Position numbers and translations under genes: made by a program. Positions 23,574-27,056 of a DNA stretch of 27,056 nt are shown one piece after another (the first letter of the stretch is position 1; each line of letters opens with the position of its first letter). The notes beneath the pieces are model-generated. The model was not told where the DNA came from. It ran no database searches and saw only the letters and a list, made by a program, of their open reading frames with translations. Location of the stretch: NCBI GenBank assembly GCA_049291875.1, contig JBATQE010000057.1:1-27056 (forward strand). The letters run 5' to 3'. The stretch is from CTSOIL-112 sp049291875 (lineage in GTDB: Bacteria > Pseudomonadota > Gammaproteobacteria > Burkholderiales > Burkholderiaceae).

Positions 23574-23629
23574 GGTGCAATAAGCGAAGCGCATTGCACC
23601 GTATGTAGTCAAAATATTGAGAACATACG
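23574..23629. repeat. Composite extragenic palindromes after sucB (REP-like)
   Basis: GGTGCAAT (23574-23581) pairs with ATTGCACC (23593-23600) around an 11-base loop. Directly after, CGTATGT (23600-23606) pairs with ACATACG (23623-23629). Further partial copies (GCGCAATGG, TTGCACC) follow to about 23660. This resembles the GTAGGGTGC-type dispersed palindrome seen in many bacterial genomes (from memory). Confidence 0.55.
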
Positions 23630-23758
23630 GCGCAATGGTATCAGAAATGTTTGTTGCACCATATAGATTGACAAAACTGGAAGACGATTTAAATCCTATT
23701 ATGATTGGCCTAGAGTAGGCTATCTCGCCTTAACCAACTGTTTTTGAGGGGGTAGTGT

Positions 23759-24418
23759 ATGGGTCATAACAAGCAAGCCGTTGGTGCGCATTTTGATTTA
23801 CAAAAAATGCGCACCGCACGCGATAAAACGTTTGATGCAGTGAACGCCATTGCCCAGCAAATCACGGTAGGCATGAGTGAAACCGATGCGCGTGAATTGG
23901 CAAAAGATACCCTCGCTAAAATGGGGATGGATCGTATTTGGCATCAGGTGTTGGTGCGATTTGGTGCAAATACATTGAAGAAATTCAATGAGCCATCCGA
24001 AGGCAACCCGATATTACAACCCAACGATATTTTCTTTATTGATTTGGGCGTGGTGTGGGATGGGCATGAGGGTGATGCAGGTGCGACGTTTACGGTGGGT
24101 GATGATGCTGATATGATGGCTTGTGCGCAAGCGTGTAAAAATATTTACGATGATGTGGAGGCGCATTGGCGCACAACCCAGTGTTCTGGTCAGGCATTGT
24201 ATGATTATGCCGAGCAAGTGGCAGCGAAACACGGTTGGCATTTGAATGTAGAAATACGCGGCCATCGCGTGAGTGATTTCCCTCATGCGATTTATAAGGC
24301 AGGGGATTTAGGCGATTTTGAGGGTGTGCCGCAGCTTGGCTTGTGGATTTTAGAGATTCAAATTGCGCATCCGACTAAGCCATACGGTGCATTTTATGAG
24401 GATTTGTTGGTTCAGTGA
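23759..24418 (+). CDS. M24-family (methionine/Xaa-Pro aminopeptidase fold) protein
   Basis: A 219-aa pita-bread-fold protein consisting of the catalytic domain alone, without the N-terminal domain of Xaa-Pro dipeptidases. The candidate metal ligands are all present: D95 (FFIDLGVVWDG), D106 (EGDAGATFTVG), H169 (RGHRVSDFPHA), E199 (ILEIQIAHP) and E214 (FYEDLLV). A metallopeptidase activity is therefore plausible; the substrate is unknown, and it is not a close match to MetAP (Map). GAGGGG stands upstream of ATG 23759. No signal peptide. It lies between sucB and rnk-lpd with a 231-bp gap in front that contains REP-like palindromes, so it may have its own promoter (a TTGACA at 23668-23673 lacks a matching -10). 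Confidence 0.82.
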   Translation: MGHNKQAVGAHFDLQKMRTARDKTFDAVNAIAQQITVGMSETDARELAKDTLAKMGMDRIWHQVLVRFGANTLKKFNEPSEGNPILQPNDIFFIDLGVVWDGHEGDAGATFTVGDDADMMACAQACKNIYDDVEAHWRTTQCSGQALYDYAEQVAAKHGWHLNVEIRGHRVSDFPHAIYKAGDLGDFEGVPQLGLWILEIQIAHPTKPYGAFYEDLLVQ

Positions 24419-24451
24419 GTAGATCAATCAACATGACTCTGGTTGTACTGT

Positions 24452-24474
24452 GGCGCTATTGAACGATAGTCGCC
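24452..24474 (+). other. Hairpin in the M24-rnk gap
   Basis: GGCGCTAT (24452-24459) pairs with ATAG and CGCC (24466-24474) with one bulged T and a 6-base loop, followed by GCATTTTAAT. It could be a weak terminator or attenuator ahead of rnk. Confidence 0.35.
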
Positions 24475-24497
24475 GCATTTTAATAAGTGAATGAGTA

Positions 24498-24908
24498 ATG
24501 GATAAAAAACCAAATCTGGTCGTAACCGAGTTGGATGCGAACCGTATTGAAGAGCTATTGGCGAGTATGCCCAAAAGCGCAGAGCATATTAAAAAATCAC
24601 TGCAATCCGAATTGGATCGCGCTGACATTGTCGCGCCGACTGAAATCGCCCGCAATGTGGTAACGATGAACTCAACGGTACGCTTTCAGGTCGTTTCGTC
24701 AAAAGAAAATTTTGAATACACACTGGTTTATCCAAAGGATATGAGCGCCGGCTCAAACAGTATTTCCATCTTAGCGCCGATCGGTTCGGCGTTGTTGGGG
24801 TTGTCTGAGGGCGATGAGATTGAGTGGCCGGCACCCGATGGCGTGGTGCGTGTGCGTGTGGACAAGGTGATTTATCAACCGGAAGAATCCGGTGATTTTC
24901 ACCTGTAA
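24498..24908 (+). CDS. rnk: Nucleoside diphosphate kinase regulator Rnk (GreA/GreB C-terminal fold)
   Basis: A small RNA-polymerase-binding protein of the Gre family, 136 aa. It matches E. coli Rnk throughout: LDANRIEELL and AELDRA-type helices in the short N-terminal coiled coil, then NVVTMNSTVRFQ, TLVYPKDM, ISILAPIGSALLGLSEGD and an ending YQPEESGDFHL. The N-terminal coiled coil is shorter than in GreA/GreB and lacks their acidic tip, so it does not stimulate transcript cleavage (family knowledge). The ribosome site is weak. It ends 30 bases before lpd, so the two probably share a transcript, an unusual pairing. Confidence 0.93.
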   Translation: MDKKPNLVVTELDANRIEELLASMPKSAEHIKKSLQSELDRADIVAPTEIARNVVTMNSTVRFQVVSSKENFEYTLVYPKDMSAGSNSISILAPIGSALLGLSEGDEIEWPAPDGVVRVRVDKVIYQPEESGDFHL

Positions 24909-24938
24909 TTGGATTTTGATTTTTGTAAAGGAAAAATG

Positions 24939-26378
24939 ATGTCTCAAACGTTTGATGTGGTGGTGATTGGCGCAGGCCCGGGAGGCTATATTGCAGCAAT
25001 TCGTGCGGCGCAATTGGGGTTGTCTACGGCGTGCATTGAGGGTAATGCCTACGCAGATCCAAAAGGTGAGCCGCGTCTGGGCGGAACCTGCCTGAATGTC
25101 GGTTGTATTCCATCCAAAGCCTTGCTGGCCAGTTCGCATCATTATGAAGATGCCACCCAGCATTTGGACGTGCATGGCATTACGGTTAAAGGCGCATCGC
25201 TCGACGTGGGCAAAATGATTGCGCGTAAAGATGGCATTGTGGACAAAATGACCGGCGGCATCGCGTACTTGTTCAAAAAGAACAAAGTGACCTTGCTCAA
25301 AGGGTATGGCTCGTTCGTCGGTCAAACGGACGGCGTGACCAACATCAAAGTCACGAACAAAGAGGGCAAAGATGAAATCGTTAGCGCGAAGAACGTCATC
25401 ATCGCCACTGGCTCGAAAGCTCGCCACTTGCCGAATCTCGCTGTGGACAATGTCGTTGTGTGCGATAACGAAGGCGCGCTGAACTTCACGGAAGTGCCGA
25501 AGAAACTGGGTGTGATTGGCGCGGGTGTGATTGGCCTTGAATTAGGCTCGGTATGGCGTCGCTTGGGCGCTGAAGTGACCGTGCTCGAAGCCATGCCTGC
25601 TTTCCTCGGTGCGGCCGACGGTGCGATTGCCAAAGAAGCGAAAAAACTGTTCGAAAAGCAAGGTTTGAAATTTGAATTGGGCGTGAGCATTGGTGACGTG
25701 AAAGCCGCTAAAAAGGGCGTGAACGTTGCATACAAAGACGCTGACGGCGCGAGCAAGAGCTTGGATTGCGACAAATTGATCGTATCGGTTGGGCGTGTAC
25801 CGAATACCGACGGCCTGAATCTCGAAGCGGTCGGTGTGAAAACCAATGAGCGCGGCTTCATCGAAGTCAATCACGATTGTCAGACGGCCACAGCGGGCAT
25901 TTGGGCGATTGGCGACGTGATTCCGGGGCCGATGCTGGCGCACAAAGCCGAGGACGAAGGTGTGGCTGTCGCCGAGCGCATCGTCGGTCAAAAGCCGCAC
26001 ATTGATTACAACTGCATTCCGTGGGTGATCTACACCTCGCCGGAAATCGCATGGGTTGGTCAAACCGAAGAAGCGCTGAAAAAAGCAGGGCGCGCGATCA
26101 AAACCGGTCAATTCCCATTCATGGCCAATGGCCGCGCATTGGGCATGTCGCAGGCCGATGGTTTTGTGAAAGTGATTGCGGATAAAGAAACCGACGAGAT
26201 TCTCGGCGTACACATCATTGGCGCCGGTGCATCCGATCTGATCGCGGAAGCGGTGGTGGCAATGGAATTCAAAGCATCCGCCGAAGACATCGCGCGCATT
26301 TGCCATCCGCATCCGAGCTTATCGGAAGTGATGCGCGAAGCAGCTTTGGCAACGGATAAGCGTGCATTGAATATGTAA
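24939..26378 (+). CDS. lpdA: Dihydrolipoyl dehydrogenase (E3)
   Basis: A FAD-dependent disulfide reductase that reoxidises the lipoyl groups of SucB with NAD. The N-terminal FAD motif is VVIGAGPGGYIAA. The redox disulfide is C51-x4-C56 (GGTCLNVGCIPSK), the NAD-binding motif is GVIGAGVIGLELGSVW, and the C-terminal catalytic dyad is H458-E463 (HPHPSLSE). Length 479 aa. There is a 10-residue or so insertion before the redox motif (AYADPKGEPR), as in beta-proteobacterial E3 proteins. Two adjacent ATGs exist at 24936 and 24939; AAAGGA lies six bases before the second, which I use. A strong terminator follows. Confidence 0.97.
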   Translation: MSQTFDVVVIGAGPGGYIAAIRAAQLGLSTACIEGNAYADPKGEPRLGGTCLNVGCIPSKALLASSHHYEDATQHLDVHGITVKGASLDVGKMIARKDGIVDKMTGGIAYLFKKNKVTLLKGYGSFVGQTDGVTNIKVTNKEGKDEIVSAKNVIIATGSKARHLPNLAVDNVVVCDNEGALNFTEVPKKLGVIGAGVIGLELGSVWRRLGAEVTVLEAMPAFLGAADGAIAKEAKKLFEKQGLKFELGVSIGDVKAAKKGVNVAYKDADGASKSLDCDKLIVSVGRVPNTDGLNLEAVGVKTNERGFIEVNHDCQTATAGIWAIGDVIPGPMLAHKAEDEGVAVAERIVGQKPHIDYNCIPWVIYTSPEIAWVGQTEEALKKAGRAIKTGQFPFMANGRALGMSQADGFVKVIADKETDEILGVHIIGAGASDLIAEAVVAMEFKASAEDIARICHPHPSLSEVMREAALATDKRALNM

Positions 26379-26410
26379 TTGATTTTCAATTATTTTGAGC
26401 TGTTCGTTAT

Positions 26411-26442
26411 GAGCCGACAAATGATTTGTCGGCTCTTTTTTT
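26411..26442 (+). terminator. Rho-independent terminator after lpd
   Basis: GAGCCGACAA (26411-26420) and TTGTCGGCTC (26426-26435) pair perfectly with a 5-base loop, followed by seven T. Confidence 0.9.
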
Positions 26443-26540
26443 ACACCTTTTTCGGTCTTTGGTGGAAAAAGCACAGTGTTGCTTTTTTAACAAACGATTT
26501 TAGTCACCCTCATTTTTGTTGATCAATTTTTCTTATAATT

Positions 26541-26651
26541 ATGTAATCGTTTTTATATTTATTTTTATATTGAAGATAAAATCAGATTAAAATTCATCTT
26601 TTATGGTTAAAAATATTATTTTTGCTTTTAATTATATGAAAACGGTTACAT
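26541..26651. repeat. AT-rich element bounded by 18-bp inverted repeats
   Basis: ATGTAATCGTTTTTATAT (26541-26558) and ATATGAAAACGGTTACAT (26634-26651) are inverted copies with two differences, 75 bp apart. In a plus-strand RNA both differences would be U-G wobbles. The arms are followed and preceded by ATT. Possible MITE, operator loop or RNA hairpin; undecided. Confidence 0.45.
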
Positions 26652-26669
26652 ATTTTTTGCATAAATTGC

Positions 26670-26697
26670 TTGACACCATATGGCGAGAGAATAGAAT
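26670..26697 (+). promoter_or_regulatory. Near-consensus sigma-70 promoter
   Basis: TTGACA at 26670-26675 (6 of 6), 16-bp spacer, TAGAAT at 26692-26697 (5 of 6), with A/T-rich sequence upstream that could act as an UP element. Predicted start near 26704. Confidence 0.65.
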
Positions 26698-26712
26698 AAG
26701 CACACCGCAATC

Positions 26713-26886
26713 ATGGCTTACAGAGCAGCTCGCCGACTTTTTGCACGACATGCGCTTTTTTACATCAGTTCAGAGCATTGTGATTGTGACTCGGTATATT
26801 TGCACGACCGCTACTTGGAATGTATGACTTTTGATCTGCGAGACGATTGTTTGCAGGATGGGGTGGTGTGCCAATCTGGTGCGTAG
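26713..26886 (+). CDS. Possible small cysteine-rich ORF (57 aa), unverified
   Basis: The frame starts with ATG about 9-10 bases after the predicted transcription start and ends with TAG, encoding MAYRAARRLFARHALFYISS followed by 37 residues with five cysteines (C23, C25, C37, C46, C53). There is no Shine-Dalgarno, so it would be translated as a nearly leaderless message. I recognise no family. The transcript could equally be non-coding or reach the gene at the right edge as a long leader. Confidence 0.2.
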   Translation: MAYRAARRLFARHALFYISSEHCDCDSVYLHDRYLECMTFDLRDDCLQDGVVCQSGA

Positions 26887-26965
26887 CTTGCGGTGAAATT
26901 CAGTATTTGTTTTTGCAGTATCTTCATTTGACGTGTTTCATTGTTATTTCATTGAATAGATCATT

Positions 26966-26993
26966 TTGACTCGTTGCTTTAGGGTGGTAATAC
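26966..26993 (+). promoter_or_regulatory. Promoter of the gene at the right edge
   Basis: TTGACT (26966-26971) and TAATAC (26988-26993) are separated by 16 bp, each 5 of 6 to consensus. An inverted repeat TTTAGGG/CCCTAAA (26978-26984 and 26995-27001) straddles the -10 box and looks like an operator. Confidence 0.6.
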
Positions 26994-27053
26994 CCCCTAA
27001 AAAAGCCAGCACCTAAAAGTAGAACCCTTTAAACTAACCCAACGGAGTTTTAC

Positions 27054-27056
27054 ATG
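27054..27056 (+). CDS. Start codon of a gene cut by the right edge
   Basis: The window ends in ATG preceded by GGAG with a 6-base spacer and by a promoter at 26966-26993. Only the start codon is visible, so the product is unknown. Confidence 0.5.

Larger units (their letters stand above)
26379..27053. other. Gene-poor AT-rich region after lpd (675 bp)
   Basis: The region holds the lpd terminator, a very AT-rich stretch (about 26500-26670) bounded by a large inverted repeat, a near-consensus promoter (26670-26697) followed by a possible 57-codon frame, and a second promoter (26966-26993) for a gene starting at the right edge. Longer open frames here, such as 26603-26827, lack a ribosome site and family features. 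Confidence 0.6.

Noticed and set aside
23668..23702. Promoter for the M24 gene using the perfect TTGACA at 23668
   Set aside because: No acceptable -10 lies 16-18 bases downstream; the nearest TATTAT is 23 bases away.
26603..26827. 74-codon plus-strand frame in the AT-rich region
   Set aside because: It starts upstream of the strong promoter, runs through the inverted-repeat arm, has no ribosome site and no recognisable features.
1..27056. CRISPR arrays, prophage, insertion sequences, tRNA or rRNA genes
   Set aside because: No regularly spaced repeats of CRISPR size, no transposase or phage genes and no tRNA-like cloverleaf were recognised by eye; a covariance-model scan would be needed to exclude small RNAs.

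Overview
The window looks like core chromosome of a beta-proteobacterium (roughly 50% GC, dense genes, short gaps). This rests on gene content and order: an earP-efp pair whose EF-P carries Arg32, a TCA cluster in the order sdhE-gltA-sucA-sucB-lpd, a short ftsB with an Ala/Gln-rich tail, and hslO, rarA, rnk and rimO of proteobacterial type. The gene order recalls Neisseriales/Burkholderiales; I cannot name a genus. No rRNA, tRNA, CRISPR array, phage or transposase gene was recognised.

Layout. (1) 1-1980, minus strand: miaB, then the start of a polytopic membrane transporter cut by the left edge. (2) 2128-4264: an oxidant-response module. An RclR-like AraC regulator (plus) diverges from an AhpD-like CxxC protein and rclC (minus), with an intrinsic terminator after rclC; rclA and rclB are absent from the window. 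(3) 4277-8769: ygfZ (minus), then rarA, a DUF924 gene and gdhA (plus). (4) 8947-11308: an EamA transporter and rimO. (5) 11351-13313: a palindromic repeat pair, an acyl-CoA-binding protein gene, ftsB and hslO. (6) 13404-15253: earP and efp. (7) 15431-26378: central carbon metabolism. A eukaryotic-type (type I) citrate synthase on the minus strand diverges from sdhE and a type II citrate synthase (gltA). Then come sucA, sucB, an M24-family protein, rnk and lpd. (8) 26443-27056: an AT-rich gene-poor stretch with a large inverted repeat, a near-consensus promoter, and a second promoter driving a gene whose start codon is the last three bases.

How the genes work together. gltA feeds citrate into the TCA cycle; SucA, SucB and Lpd form the 2-oxoglutarate dehydrogenase complex; SdhE flavinylates succinate dehydrogenase, whose genes are not here; GdhA links 2-oxoglutarate to glutamate. 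MiaB and RimO are Fe-S methylthiotransferases, and YgfZ supports Fe-S enzymes of this kind. RclR, RclC and Hsp33 all belong to hypochlorite and oxidant defence. EarP rhamnosylates EF-P to relieve ribosome stalling at polyproline.

No wholly new system is evident. The places most worth a second look are the rcl variant with an AhpD-like partner, the control region between the two citrate synthases with helically phased GTAAG repeats, the M24-rnk insertion between sucB and lpd, and the AT-rich region at the right end.
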